In this document: positions 46,875 to 56,109 of the stretch, one piece after another | How positions within the stretch are numbered: position 1 is the stretch's first letter | Layout: the number at the start of each line of letters is the position of its first letter | NCBI GenBank assembly: GCA_036524155.1 | Contig: DATDCV010000050.1 | Coordinates: 1 to 64,000, forward strand | Reading direction: 5' to 3' | Length of the DNA stretch: 64,000 nt | Source of the DNA: DATDCV01 sp036524155 | GTDB lineage: Bacteria > Verrucomicrobiota > Verrucomicrobiia > Limisphaerales > UBA8199 | The notes under the pieces: generated by a model | Told to the model about the DNA's origin: nothing | What the model saw: the letters and a program-made list of their open reading frames with translations, nothing else | Database searches by the model: none | Made by a program: the position numbers and the translations under genes

Positions 46875-47450
46875 ATGGATAGCGATGCTGTCTTTATTAG
46901 GCTGTTTTTATTGGTGGCGGTGGGTTCGTGCGTAACCGCGGTAGTGCTCTGGATCGCAGACTCGATCTTTCACCGGCCCCTTCCGATTCGGATACCATCG
47001 CTTTATGGGCCGGTCGCTCGGCTGGCATTCCATCCCAGCCGGAACGTTCGTCGGGCTTTCCGTTTCTGGTTCAGCAAGGTGTACCGCAAGTGGTTCTGGA
47101 ATCCGACAATGGGCGCTTTGATCAGCACCAAGGGCTTTGATCGGAAACGCCATCTCCAAGCCGCCAACATGCACGCGGCATGTTCCGTCTTAGCCCTCTC
47201 CGTAATAGTTGCCTTTCTGCACCTCGCCCACAAGGCATCGCTCTCAGGCCAATTGGACGCTAGACTCACATGCATCGTTTGGGCGGCAGGGATGGCGACT
47301 TTCGAGCTGGTTTTCAACGCTCCGGCAATAGTCTTGTCGCGCTACCTGTACCGGCTCACCTTTCGCAAGCGCGGACTCACTGGCGCATCGACTGCGGGCG
47401 GCGGCACTCCGGGTTCTGGGCCTGCTAAGCATCCATCGGGCATGAGATAA
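46875..47450 (+). CDS. Hypothetical membrane protein
   Basis: A 191-residue protein with three hydrophobic segments: about 7-29 (FIRLFLLVAVGSCVTAVVLWIA), 100-118 (MHAACSVLALSVIVAFLHLA) and 131-150 (LTCIVWAAGMATFELVFNA). A basic stretch with many Arg and aromatic residues lies between the first and second (RRAFRFWFSKVYRKWFW). The tail is Gly/Ser/Pro-rich. It is the only plus-strand gene between the signalling and carbon blocks. No family recognised. Confidence 0.6.
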   Translation: MDSDAVFIRLFLLVAVGSCVTAVVLWIADSIFHRPLPIRIPSLYGPVARLAFHPSRNVRRAFRFWFSKVYRKWFWNPTMGALISTKGFDRKRHLQAANMHAACSVLALSVIVAFLHLAHKASLSGQLDARLTCIVWAAGMATFELVFNAPAIVLSRYLYRLTFRKRGLTGASTAGGGTPGSGPAKHPSGMR

Positions 47451-47545
47451 ACCCTGAGCTGCAAGACCAACCGCGTCTAATAGATCCCTTCAGGGTTTCA
47501 TTGCAGCCCCCCGGCAGAGAGGCAATCGTTTTCGCAGCTCTAAAT

Positions 47546-49618
47546 CTAGCTGTCCCCTGTGGCGATGAGTACCACCAGCGAGCGAGATCCAGCGCGATAC
47601 GTTCGCCCGCCAACCACAGGGGCAGCCGGCCAATCCTGGATGTCGTGGGGGGATTCCAGCGATGTATCAATCCATCGGCGCCATCGATGGCTGGCAACGC
47701 GCTTGTCCGATGGCAGGTCAAATTCAAGCGGTTCCCAGTAGGCATTGAAGATAATGTAGAAGGAGAGGCTCTCCTCCGTCACTTGCGCACTGAAAGCCAG
47801 GCTGTGGGACTGGGGGCTCCAGTCGGGTTGTTGCAGCTTGACCCCATGCCACTCCTTGGTGGCGCTATGCAGGAGTTGGTTTAAACTGCGCCTTTGGCAT
47901 TCACTGTCCATTTTGCGCAAGGCGCGGCGGGTTGCCAGAAGCTCCACGAACCGATGAAGACCCACGTGCTGCTGCACCAGGTTCCAGTCGAACCAACTGG
48001 TTTCATTGTCCTGACAGTAGGCGTTGTTGTTCCCGCCCTGACTCCGCCGCGCTTCGTCGCCCATCAAGAGCATGGGCACGCCCACCGAAAGCAGGGTCAC
48101 AGCCAGAAAGTTTTTAATCTGCCTCTCACGCAGCTTTTCGATAGCTGAGTCGCCGCACGGCCCTTCCACACCGCAGTTCCAGCTTCGGTTATCATTGGCC
48201 CCATCGCGATTGTCCTCGCCGTTGAGTTCGTTGTGCTTTTGGTCATAAGACACAAGATCATTAAGGGTGAACCCGTCATGGCAGGTGACGTAGTTCACGC
48301 TTTGCTCGGCCTCCCTCTCTTTGTGCCCGTAAATCTCGGGACTGCCGAGGAACCGGTCGGCCAATCGCCCGACAAAACCGTCTTCCCCGCGGAAGAAACT
48401 GCGCACATCATCGCGGAAGCGGCCGTTCCATTCCTTCCAACTGTCGCCGATGAAACTGCCGACCTGGTAAAGGCCGGCAGCGTCCCACGCTTCGGCAATC
48501 AGCTTGGTTCCCGCCAAAACCGGGTCGGACTCGATGTCCCACAACACGGGAGGGTTGGGCAGAACCCGGCCCAAAGGATCGCGCGCGAGGATGGAAGCAA
48601 GATCGAAGCGAAAGCCATCCACGTGCATCGTTTCCACCCAATAGCGAAGGCTGTCAACGATGAGCCGGCGAACGATCGGGTGGTTCGCGTTGAGGGTGTT
48701 GCCCGTGCCGCTGAAATTCGCGTAGCGGGACTGGTCAGCATCGAGCAGGTAATAGATCGAATTGTCCAGACCGCGCAGGCTGATCGTCGGGCCGGTTTGG
48801 TCCACTTCCGCGGTGTGGTTGAAGACCACGTCCAGAATGACTTCCAGCCCTTGCCGGTGCAGGGCTTTCACCATGTCCCGAAACTCATCGATCGGCCCGA
48901 GCGGGTCACGCCGCGAGCTGTAACCGTGGTGAGGCGCGAAGAACGAAACTGGCGCGTAGCCCCAATAGTTTACCTTGCCCGGAGGGCAGTCCTGCGGATC
49001 GAACTGGAAGACCGGCAGCAGCTCGACTGCCGTGATGCCCAACTGTTTCAAATAAGGAACCTTCTCGATCAGGCCCGCATACGTTCCACGCAGATTTTCC
49101 GGTAAGCCAGAGCTCGGATGCCGAGTGAAGCCCCTGACGTGCATCTCGTAGATGATCGTTTTGGAGGACGGTCGATTCAGCGGCTTGTCGCCTTCCCAAC
49201 CGTAGGTCGAAGGATCGACCACCACGCTTTTCATAGCCGTGGCGCAGTTGTCGCCCGGGCGACGGGCGGCCTCCCGAGAATAGTTCGGGGGGACGACAAC
49301 CCCGCACCCATAGGGGTCGAGCAAGAGTTTGTTGGAATCGAAACGCAACCCTCTCGAGGGCTCGAATTCACCCCGCGCGCGGTAGCCATAAAGCTGGCCC
49401 GGTTGTAGTCCCGGGATAAAGGTGTGCCAATAGTGATAGCTGCGGCTGTTCGCCGGGTCCAATGGGATTACCCGCGCCGGCCTTGGATCGTCCTCCCGGT
49501 CGAAGAGCAGCAATTCCATTGCCGCCGCGTTTCGCGAGAAGACGCTGAAGTTGACGCCGCCATTGACGAAGGTGGCCCCCAACGGCGAACTTCGTCCTCG
49601 GGTTCCAGTTCGAGGCAT
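47546..49618 (-). CDS. glgX: Glycogen debranching enzyme GlgX
   Basis: About 690 residues, the normal GlgX size. N-terminal CBM48 (about 10-110), then a GH13 TIM barrel: VILDVVFNHTAE, DGFRFDLASIL (nucleophile Asp), LIAEAWDA (acid/base Glu), and VTCHDGFTLNDLVSYD (transition-state His-Asp). The GLDNSIYYLL and NNNAYCQDNETSW segments are typical of GlgX/isoamylase. It hydrolyses the alpha-1,6 stubs left by glycogen phosphorylase. ATG 49618 is the likely start; 49648 is possible. Last gene of the long minus-strand carbon operon. Confidence 0.94.
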   Translation of the reverse strand: MPRTGTRGRSSPLGATFVNGGVNFSVFSRNAAAMELLLFDREDDPRPARVIPLDPANSRSYHYWHTFIPGLQPGQLYGYRARGEFEPSRGLRFDSNKLLLDPYGCGVVVPPNYSREAARRPGDNCATAMKSVVVDPSTYGWEGDKPLNRPSSKTIIYEMHVRGFTRHPSSGLPENLRGTYAGLIEKVPYLKQLGITAVELLPVFQFDPQDCPPGKVNYWGYAPVSFFAPHHGYSSRRDPLGPIDEFRDMVKALHRQGLEVILDVVFNHTAEVDQTGPTISLRGLDNSIYYLLDADQSRYANFSGTGNTLNANHPIVRRLIVDSLRYWVETMHVDGFRFDLASILARDPLGRVLPNPPVLWDIESDPVLAGTKLIAEAWDAAGLYQVGSFIGDSWKEWNGRFRDDVRSFFRGEDGFVGRLADRFLGSPEIYGHKEREAEQSVNYVTCHDGFTLNDLVSYDQKHNELNGEDNRDGANDNRSWNCGVEGPCGDSAIEKLRERQIKNFLAVTLLSVGVPMLLMGDEARRSQGGNNNAYCQDNETSWFDWNLVQQHVGLHRFVELLATRRALRKMDSECQRRSLNQLLHSATKEWHGVKLQQPDWSPQSHSLAFSAQVTEESLSFYIIFNAYWEPLEFDLPSDKRVASHRWRRWIDTSLESPHDIQDWPAAPVVGGRTYRAGSRSLVVLIATGDS

Positions 49619-49669
49619 TGCTTTCTGGGTCAGAACGTGTTCGAACAAAGTGCTAAAGCCTCTGACGGG

Positions 49670-49867
49670 CTACTCGTTTAGCCCCCAATGCCGGTATTCG
49701 GTCTGGCCTGAGTTTTCCTCGGCTTTAATCAAAAGCAGGGCTTCCCGCAATTGCTGTTCACTGTTTGGATCCGGTGTCTCAGGTGCCCGTGCGAGCTTGG
49801 CGGCCACCGACCTGAATCGTTTCAAGAAGAAGTCAGTGAGCGATTTGAGCAGGGTTGTCTGTTTCAT
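49670..49867 (-). CDS. Small protein (65 residues) between transketolase and GlgX genes
   Basis: Starts at ATG 49867 inside the last 35 bases of tkt and ends 51 bases before glgX. The product is basic then acidic and helical (KSLTDFFLKRFRSVAAKLARAP, SEQQLREALLLIKAEE). No domain recognised. Coupling with tkt and even spacing in the operon support a real gene; the shortness leaves doubt. Confidence 0.45.
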   Translation of the reverse strand: MKQTTLLKSLTDFFLKRFRSVAAKLARAPETPDPNSEQQLREALLLIKAEENSGQTEYRHWGLNE

Positions 49868-52001
49868 AAAGCGCAGGTTGTCTGGCCGAAAACACTCCGG
49901 ACGGGTCGCCGGCGATTGGGATGAACCTTTTATCCGGGCAAGGCCTCCGTAGACCCCGCAGTTCTTTGGCGATAGCCACGACCCACTCCGGCTCGAAGCC
50001 GAACTTCTTTTGAAGTTCTTTGAGCGGCGCCGAGGCTCCGAAACTGCGCATACCGATAACCCGGCCGTTTGCGCCAACATAACGTTCCCAGCCAAAGGTC
50101 GAGGCCTGTTCGACAGCGAGGCGGGCCTCGACATCAGCGGGCAGGACACTGTCCCGGTATTCCTGACTCTGTTCCTCGAAGAGCTCCCAGGATGGCATCG
50201 AGACCACTCGGGAACGGATGCCCTCCACCAGCAGTTTCTCATGGGCTTCGACAGCGAGAATGATTTCGCTACCCGAGGCAATCAGGATGAGCTCGGGGTT
50301 TGCGCCGGGCGCATCGGCCAGGACGTAAGCGCCTTTCGATACCCCTGCGGCGGGAGCATATCTACTTCGATCCAGGGTGGGTAACGGCTGGCGAGAGAGG
50401 ACGAGAACGGCAGGTTTGCGCCGCAAGCTCATGACGTACCGATAGGCTTCAACGACCTCATTGGCGTCGCCGGGCCGCAATGTCACTAGGCCTGGAATGG
50501 CGCGAAGTGAGGCCAAGTGCTCGACGGGTTGGTGGGTCGGGCCGTCTTCACCGTCGCCGAGGGCGTCGTGAGAGAAGATGAAAAGAGCGGGCAGTTCCAT
50601 CAGGGCGGAGAGCCGGATGGCCGGCCGCATATAGTCAATAAAGACAAAGAAGGTGGCGCCAAAGCCGCGCAACTTGGACAGCGCCAACCCGTTGACGATC
50701 GCGCCCATCGCATGCTCGCGAATCCCGAAATGCAGATTCCGGCCGCCTGGACTGGCCGCCTGAAAGTGTCCAGCGCCTTCAAAGGTCAGCGTGGTCTTGT
50801 TCGATGGACCCAGGTCTGCCGAACCGCCGAGAAGCCACGGGATGTTCTGTGCCAGAACATTCAGGACCTTGCCTGAAGCTTCGCGGCCCGCTAGCCCTTT
50901 TGTATCGGCTGGAAAGACCGGCAGATTGCGGTCCCACCCCTTGGGCAACTCGCGTCTTTGCATCAACTCGATCTCGGCTGCCAACTCGGGGAACTTGTCT
51001 CGGTAAGCCGAGAAGAGGGTTAGCCACTCACGACGGGCTGCACTGCCCCGAGCGCCAATCCCCGCAGCAAAATGAGCATAGACTCCGTCCGGCACGAAGA
51101 ACTTCGCGTCTTCGGGCCAACCATAACTGCGCTTGGTCAGTCGGACTTCTTCCTCGCCCAGGGGCTCGCCATGCGCTTCTGAACTGTCCTGCTTGTGGGG
51201 AGAGCCATAGCCGATGTGGCTGTCCAGAATGATAAGAGCAGGTCGGCCTTTGGTTTGGCGGAAGACTCGGAGCACCCTCTCGATTCCGTCCACGTCATTG
51301 GCGTCTCCAACGCGCAAGACGTTCCAACCGTAGGCAAGAAACCGAGCCGCCACATCCTCGGTAAAGGTGATGTTGGTGCTCCCTTCAATCGTGATGTGGT
51401 TGTTGTCGAAAACCCAGCAGAGGTTTTCGAGGGCCAGGTGGCCGGCGAGCGAGGCCGCCTCCGACGAGATGCCCTCCATCAGGCATCCATCGCCGCAGAC
51501 AGTGTACACCTTGTAGTTGAACAACTCGAAACCTGGCCGGTTGTAGCGGGTGGCGAGCCATTTCTGGGCGATGGCCATGCCGACCGAGGTGGCGACACCT
51601 TGGCCGAGCGGGCCAGTGGTGGTCTCCACGCCGGAAACCCACCGGTACTCGGGATGCCCCGGCGCCTTGCTGCCGAGCTGTCGGAACCGGCGAATGTCGT
51701 CAAGGGTCACCGCCGTTTCGCCCGACCGCTCGTAATCGGGATCCACCGCTTGCACGCCGGTTAGGTGAAGGATGGACCAGAGCAGCATCGAGGCGTGCCC
51801 GTTGGACAGCACAAACCGGTCCCGGTTTGGCCAGATTGGGTCCTGTGGATCATATTGCATCACTCGATTCCAAACAGTGTAGATCAATGGCGCCAGTGCC
51901 ATCGGCGCCCCAGGATGGCCGGACTTGGCCTGCTGAACGGCATCTATGGATAGGGTGCGGATCGTGTTTATCGCCAATTGGACTATGTTCTCTTCTTTCA
52001 T
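49833..52001 (-). CDS. tkt: Transketolase
   Basis: A 722-residue TPP enzyme of the pentose phosphate pathway. N-terminal SIDAVQQAKSGHPGAPMALAP, SNGHASMLLW, the TPP/metal motif GDGCLMEGISSEAASLAGHL, and the later DNNHITIEG and FSHDALGDGEDGPTHQPVEHLASLRAIPG blocks are all present. The C-terminal domain (about 600-722) contains VVSMPSWELFEEQ. Transfers two-carbon units between sugar phosphates. Starts 14 bases after rpiB. Works with transaldolase and RpiB here to feed phosphoketolase. Confidence 0.95.
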   Translation of the reverse strand: MKEENIVQLAINTIRTLSIDAVQQAKSGHPGAPMALAPLIYTVWNRVMQYDPQDPIWPNRDRFVLSNGHASMLLWSILHLTGVQAVDPDYERSGETAVTLDDIRRFRQLGSKAPGHPEYRWVSGVETTTGPLGQGVATSVGMAIAQKWLATRYNRPGFELFNYKVYTVCGDGCLMEGISSEAASLAGHLALENLCWVFDNNHITIEGSTNITFTEDVAARFLAYGWNVLRVGDANDVDGIERVLRVFRQTKGRPALIILDSHIGYGSPHKQDSSEAHGEPLGEEEVRLTKRSYGWPEDAKFFVPDGVYAHFAAGIGARGSAARREWLTLFSAYRDKFPELAAEIELMQRRELPKGWDRNLPVFPADTKGLAGREASGKVLNVLAQNIPWLLGGSADLGPSNKTTLTFEGAGHFQAASPGGRNLHFGIREHAMGAIVNGLALSKLRGFGATFFVFIDYMRPAIRLSALMELPALFIFSHDALGDGEDGPTHQPVEHLASLRAIPGLVTLRPGDANEVVEAYRYVMSLRRKPAVLVLSRQPLPTLDRSRYAPAAGVSKGAYVLADAPGANPELILIASGSEIILAVEAHEKLLVEGIRSRVVSMPSWELFEEQSQEYRDSVLPADVEARLAVEQASTFGWERYVGANGRVIGMRSFGASAPLKELQKKFGFEPEWVVAIAKELRGLRRPCPDKRFIPIAGDPSGVFSARQPALYETDNPAQIAH

Positions 52002-52015
52002 CGGAATCGCCTTGG

Positions 52016-52465
52016 TTATGTCGCTTTCTCCAGGGCGGCCACCTTGCCGAGTCGCCGCAGGTGTCTTTCAGCCTGGCTGTATTCGGCCGCCAGGAAGGTC
52101 TGAACCAAGTCCCACGCGACGGCCGGACCGACCGTCCGGCCGCCCATGCACAGGACGTTCATATGGTCGTCTTCGACTCCTTGCCGGGCCGAGAAGTGGT
52201 CGTGGATCAGGGAGGCACGGACGCCTGGAATCTTGTTGGCGCAAACGGAAGCCCCCACGCCACTGCCGCAAATGGCGATTCCGCGCGTCACCTGGCCGGA
52301 TGCCACGGCCTTCGCCAACCGAGTCACGTAGTCGGGGTAATCGTCATCGGATTTGGGTTCGTGGGCCCCGAAATCAACCACCTCGTGGGCCGCCATGCGA
52401 AGTTGCGCAACCAATTCTTCTTTTAGACCAAAGCCGCCATGGTCGGCGGCAATTCCAACTTTCAT
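52016..52465 (-). CDS. rpiB: Ribose-5-phosphate isomerase B
   Basis: A 149-residue sugar-phosphate isomerase of the RpiB/LacAB type. KVGIAADHGGFGLKEELV opens the fold with the catalytic Asp-His pair; the catalytic Cys is in GIAICGSGVGASVCANKIPG, and RASLIHD with ARQGVEDDHMNVLCMGGRTVG completes the site. Interconverts ribose-5-P and ribulose-5-P. ATG 52465 gives the usual length; the longer frame from 52579 is not supported. Sixteen bases separate it from the aldolase gene. Confidence 0.93.
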   Translation of the reverse strand: MKVGIAADHGGFGLKEELVAQLRMAAHEVVDFGAHEPKSDDDYPDYVTRLAKAVASGQVTRGIAICGSGVGASVCANKIPGVRASLIHDHFSARQGVEDDHMNVLCMGGRTVGPAVAWDLVQTFLAAEYSQAERHLRRLGKVAALEKAT

Positions 52466-52481
52466 GATCTTCCTATGGGGT

Positions 52482-53456
52482 TTACGCGAGAGCTGCCAAA
52501 CCTTTCCGCTCAACGGTGGTCGGCTTCCTGGGTGCTCTCTTCGTTGTTGAGGCCTCGAAGATGCTCTGAACCGTGGCATCGAGGCGGGTGTGGAACTCGT
52601 AATCCGATTGCTGCGCCGTCAATCCCTCGACCAAAGCCCGCGAAAAGCTCGCAATAACCCCGTGATTCCGCCGCAGCCGCGCGTTGGCTTCTGCCCGCGA
52701 GTAACCTCCCGATAGCGCAAGCACCCGCACCACCTTCGGATGTGCTGCGCAGTCGGCGTACAAATCATCTTCCTGTGGCAACGTAAGCTTAAGGAAGACC
52801 CGTTGTCCCGGAGGCAGCCTGTCGAGCTGCTCGAGCATGAAAATCTTGAGGAAGCCCTCGGCGCGGGACCTCTCGGGACAGTGAATGTTCACCTCCGGTT
52901 CGATGATAGGCGTCAAGCCCGTGGCCAGGATTCTGGCGGCGACCTCGAACTGCTGACTTGCGATGTCCCTGATTCCAGCGAGGTTGACCTGGTTGATCAC
53001 CGAACGCATTTTGGTACCGAAAATGCCCTTCGCTTTGGCGTTTTCGAGCAGCCTCTCAAGCTGAGGCATGGGTTTCATCAGGCGCACCCCGTTCTTTTCC
53101 TCCGCAAGCCCGTTGTCCACTTTCAGAAATGAAACGATTCCTTTGACGGTCCAGAGATAGTCGGCGGTAGGCCTGCCGTGAACGTTCCGATCCATAGTGT
53201 TCTCAAAAAGGATCGTGCCAAGAATCCTGTGACCGTCGAAGCTGGGGCTGGTGATGATTCGAGTGCGCATCCGATGCATGATCGCAAACATCTCGTCTTG
53301 GTCGGGCCACGATGTTTCCTTGATACCATAGGCAGCCAGAGTTTTGGGCGTGCTGCCACCGCTCTGGTCCAGTGCGGCCACAAAGCCAGGCTGGCTCTTC
53401 ATTTTCTGCAGTTGTTGCTCGTTCAAGCCAAGTGAGTTCATGGCATTTGTTTTCAT
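52482..53456 (-). CDS. Class I fructose-bisphosphate aldolase
   Basis: About 324 residues. Bacterial class I aldolase: FVAALDQSGGSTPKTLAAYGI near the N-end, FDGHRILGTILFENTMD, GIVSFLKVDNGL, the EPEVNIHC strand and the Schiff-base Lys in RVFLKLTLPQ. Cleaves fructose-1,6-bisphosphate to triose phosphates without a metal. ATG 53456 or 53441 are the likely starts; 53537 would add 27 unconserved residues. Class I enzymes are less common in bacteria than class II. Confidence 0.9.
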   Translation of the reverse strand: MKTNAMNSLGLNEQQLQKMKSQPGFVAALDQSGGSTPKTLAAYGIKETSWPDQDEMFAIMHRMRTRIITSPSFDGHRILGTILFENTMDRNVHGRPTADYLWTVKGIVSFLKVDNGLAEEKNGVRLMKPMPQLERLLENAKAKGIFGTKMRSVINQVNLAGIRDIASQQFEVAARILATGLTPIIEPEVNIHCPERSRAEGFLKIFMLEQLDRLPPGQRVFLKLTLPQEDDLYADCAAHPKVVRVLALSGGYSRAEANARLRRNHGVIASFSRALVEGLTAQQSDYEFHTRLDATVQSIFEASTTKRAPRKPTTVERKGLAALA

Positions 53457-53565
53457 CTCCGTTAATGCCAGATGAGGTTGTTCCGATTTATCGTGGGAAA
53501 GCTTTGGTTCTACGATGCTATGCAATTCGGGAATCATTCAGTGTTGCCTCCTTTTGCTTCGGCGA

Positions 53566-54966
53566 TCATAACTCGATGATCTCCATCTGGTGGTGGCCGG
53601 GGGCAGGACGCTTGGTCAGGATAACAAACTCGCCTGCCAGCCCATGCTGCCGGACCCAGTTCTTTAAATACTTCGGCCACGAAGCAGGAGCCTTGCGTTC
53701 ACGAACTGGCACAACGCCGTACGAGAAAAGCAGGTCCTGACTGGTCTTCTCATCCGGGCAGACCGCAACCACGGGGATCGGCAAGTGCAGCGAGGCCAGG
53801 CCCCGCGCCGTCGCGCCGGTCACGGACGGAACCACCACCGCCGCCGGTTGCAGGTATCTCAAACTGGCTTCGACGCTCACGGCGATGAGGTGTTTGGGCC
53901 GCACACGCCCGGTCAGTTCGACTCCGGCGAACTTTTCGTCCACCGAAATGCGCCGGCGCGTCGGCTCAACAGCAGCGGCGATCCGGGCCAGCATTTCGAC
54001 CGCTTCGACCGGAAACGCGCCCATCGCGGATTCCCCCGACAACATCACGCAATCCGTGCCATCGAGAATCGCGTTGGAAACGTCCGTTGCCTCGGCGCGC
54101 GTGGGCAGCCGGTAGGCGGTCATTGATTCGAGCATTTGCGTGGCGGTGATCACCGGTTTTGCCAGCAGGCTGGCGCGCCGCATGATGTCCTTCTGCACGA
54201 TAGCAATTCGCTCAATCGGCACCTCCACTCCCAGATCCCCGCGCGCAATCATGACGCCGTCGGCCGCCTCCAGAATCTCGTCGAGCCGGTCGAGCGCACG
54301 CGACCGCTCGATCTTAGCGATAACAAATGGTTGCCGCCCACACCGCTGCGCCGCAGCGCGCACCGCGTTCACGTCAGCCGCACTTTCGACAAACGACTGA
54401 CTCACTGCGTCGACGCCGTTTTCGAGGGCGAACTCAAGGCATTCGCGGTCGCGCTCCGTGAAGGCGCTGATGCCGAGGTCAATCCCCGGCAGGTTCAATC
54501 CTTTGCGCGAGCGCAACTCGTCGCCCACTTTCACGACGCAAGCAACATCCGCGCCTTTCACGCCGATGACTTCCAGTTGAATGTAACCGTCATTAAGCGA
54601 GAGCCCGTTGCCGGGCTTTACGACCTTCGGCAGCTTGGCGAAACTCACCGATACGCGCTGTTGATTGCCGACGATGTCATCGGTGGTCAGCGTAAAGCGG
54701 TCGCCGGCCTTCAACTGGATTTTCTCCACCCCGAAATTGCCGATGCGCATTTTCGGTCCCGACAGATCCGCCATGATCGCAACGCGCTGTCCGGTCGCGT
54801 TCTCGGCGGCGCGAATATTTCGGATGACGCGCCGGTGAGTGTGGAACTCGCCGTGAGAGAAGTTCAGTCGGGCGACATTCATGCCGGCGCGGATCATTTG
54901 CCGGAGAATGGCCGGTGATTCTGAGGCTGGGCCGATCGTGGCGACGATTTTGGTCTTCGGGTGCAT
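53566..54966 (-). CDS. pyk: Pyruvate kinase
   Basis: A 466-residue glycolytic enzyme. TKIVATIGPASESP, MNVARLNFSHGEFHTH, IMADLSGPKMRIG, the catalytic IAKIERSRALDRLDEIL (Lys), and IARGDLGVEVP cover the active site; KPVITATQMLESM and DVSNAILDGTDCVMLSGESAMGAFPVEAV complete the barrel. The C-terminal allosteric domain is present (about 350-466). Makes ATP and pyruvate from phosphoenolpyruvate. Lies between the aldolase and transaldolase genes of the carbon operon. Confidence 0.95.
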   Translation of the reverse strand: MHPKTKIVATIGPASESPAILRQMIRAGMNVARLNFSHGEFHTHRRVIRNIRAAENATGQRVAIMADLSGPKMRIGNFGVEKIQLKAGDRFTLTTDDIVGNQQRVSVSFAKLPKVVKPGNGLSLNDGYIQLEVIGVKGADVACVVKVGDELRSRKGLNLPGIDLGISAFTERDRECLEFALENGVDAVSQSFVESAADVNAVRAAAQRCGRQPFVIAKIERSRALDRLDEILEAADGVMIARGDLGVEVPIERIAIVQKDIMRRASLLAKPVITATQMLESMTAYRLPTRAEATDVSNAILDGTDCVMLSGESAMGAFPVEAVEMLARIAAAVEPTRRRISVDEKFAGVELTGRVRPKHLIAVSVEASLRYLQPAAVVVPSVTGATARGLASLHLPIPVVAVCPDEKTSQDLLFSYGVVPVRERKAPASWPKYLKNWVRQHGLAGEFVILTKRPAPGHHQMEIIEL

Positions 54967-55010
54967 GGTCGGGGCGTGGCGATTCCGCTATTTATGATCT
55001 TCGCGTCACT

Positions 55011-56096
55011 TCAAGCCGCTTGTTTGAGCATTTGGCTCTTGGAGGCAATCACGGCGAGCAATTCTTCCCAGGACTTCACGAAGGCTTTGGCGCCGTCGGT
55101 CTGGAGTTGAGCGCCCAGAGCGTCCAAATTGACCCCAGCCTTGCAGAACCGCGTCAGTACCGCTTCGCCATCGCCGCCATCGGCGGACATGATCGAGCCA
55201 AGCTCGCCGTGATCAGCCAGGGCCAGCAAGGTGGCTTCCGGCATCGTGTTGATGGTGAAAGGGGCCGCCAGCGCTTTGACATAAAGCACGTCCGAGGCTT
55301 TAGGATCCTTGGTGCCGGTACTGGCCCATAGCAGCCGTTGCGGCCAGGCGCCCGCGTTGTAGGCGCGATGCCAGCGCGGCGAAGCCAGCATCTCTCGGTA
55401 GGCTACATAGGTGCGGTTGGCCATCGCAATCCCAAGCTGGTTATTCAAGGCAGGTGGAACCTTGCCCGCCACGGCGCCATCCCAACGGCTGACAAAGACC
55501 GAGGCAACCGAACCGACATCCGGCTTGAGTCCGGCGGCGATTCGCCGCTCGATGCCGCGTAGGAAGGCATCCGCCGCCGCAAGATATTGCTCCCTCGAAA
55601 AGAGGAGCGTCACATTGACTGGTATGCCGGAGAAGATCGCTTCTTCAATGGCTGGCAAGGCCTCTTTGGTTCCGGGGATCTTGATGAAGACATTGGGCCG
55701 GCCTGCGCGGGCGTGCAACTCCTTGGCGGCGGCCAAGGTGCTGGCCGGGTCGTACGCCAATACCGGCGAGACTTCGAGGGAAACCCAGCCATCCAGGCCC
55801 TTCGTCTGATCGAAAATTGGCCGGAAAAGGTCTGCTGCCCGAGTGATGTCCTGGAGCGCGAGCTCGAAAAACAGAGATTCTCCGGCTTTGCCTTGGACGA
55901 GGCGCACCCGAATGGCCGTATCGTAGGCCTTGCTGTTCTTGATGGCGTGGTCGAAAATCGACGGATTCGAGGTCAGACCGGTGACGGACAACTCCTCGAT
56001 GTAGCCTTTGAGTGTTCCGCTATTGAGCAAGTCGCGGATGATGTTGTCGAGCCAGAGGCTCTGGCCAAGGTTATGCAGTAGTTTAGTCGCTTTCAT
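55011..56096 (-). CDS. tal: Transaldolase
   Basis: About 361 residues. TAL family of the larger, actinobacterial-type size: QSLWLDNIIRDLLNSG, VTGLTSNPSIFDHAI, VSLEVSPVLAYD, the Schiff-base Lys in NVFIKIPGTKEALPAI, PVNVTLLFSREQYLAAADAF and DVGSVASVFVSRWD. Moves dihydroxyacetone units between sugar phosphates. ATG 56096 follows malQ by 13 bases. Needed with transketolase to interconvert hexose and pentose phosphates in a phosphoketolase pathway. Confidence 0.94.
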   Translation of the reverse strand: MKATKLLHNLGQSLWLDNIIRDLLNSGTLKGYIEELSVTGLTSNPSIFDHAIKNSKAYDTAIRVRLVQGKAGESLFFELALQDITRAADLFRPIFDQTKGLDGWVSLEVSPVLAYDPASTLAAAKELHARAGRPNVFIKIPGTKEALPAIEEAIFSGIPVNVTLLFSREQYLAAADAFLRGIERRIAAGLKPDVGSVASVFVSRWDGAVAGKVPPALNNQLGIAMANRTYVAYREMLASPRWHRAYNAGAWPQRLLWASTGTKDPKASDVLYVKALAAPFTINTMPEATLLALADHGELGSIMSADGGDGEAVLTRFCKAGVNLDALGAQLQTDGAKAFVKSWEELLAVIASKSQMLKQAA

Positions 56097-56109
56097 CTTT
56101 TGTTGTTGT

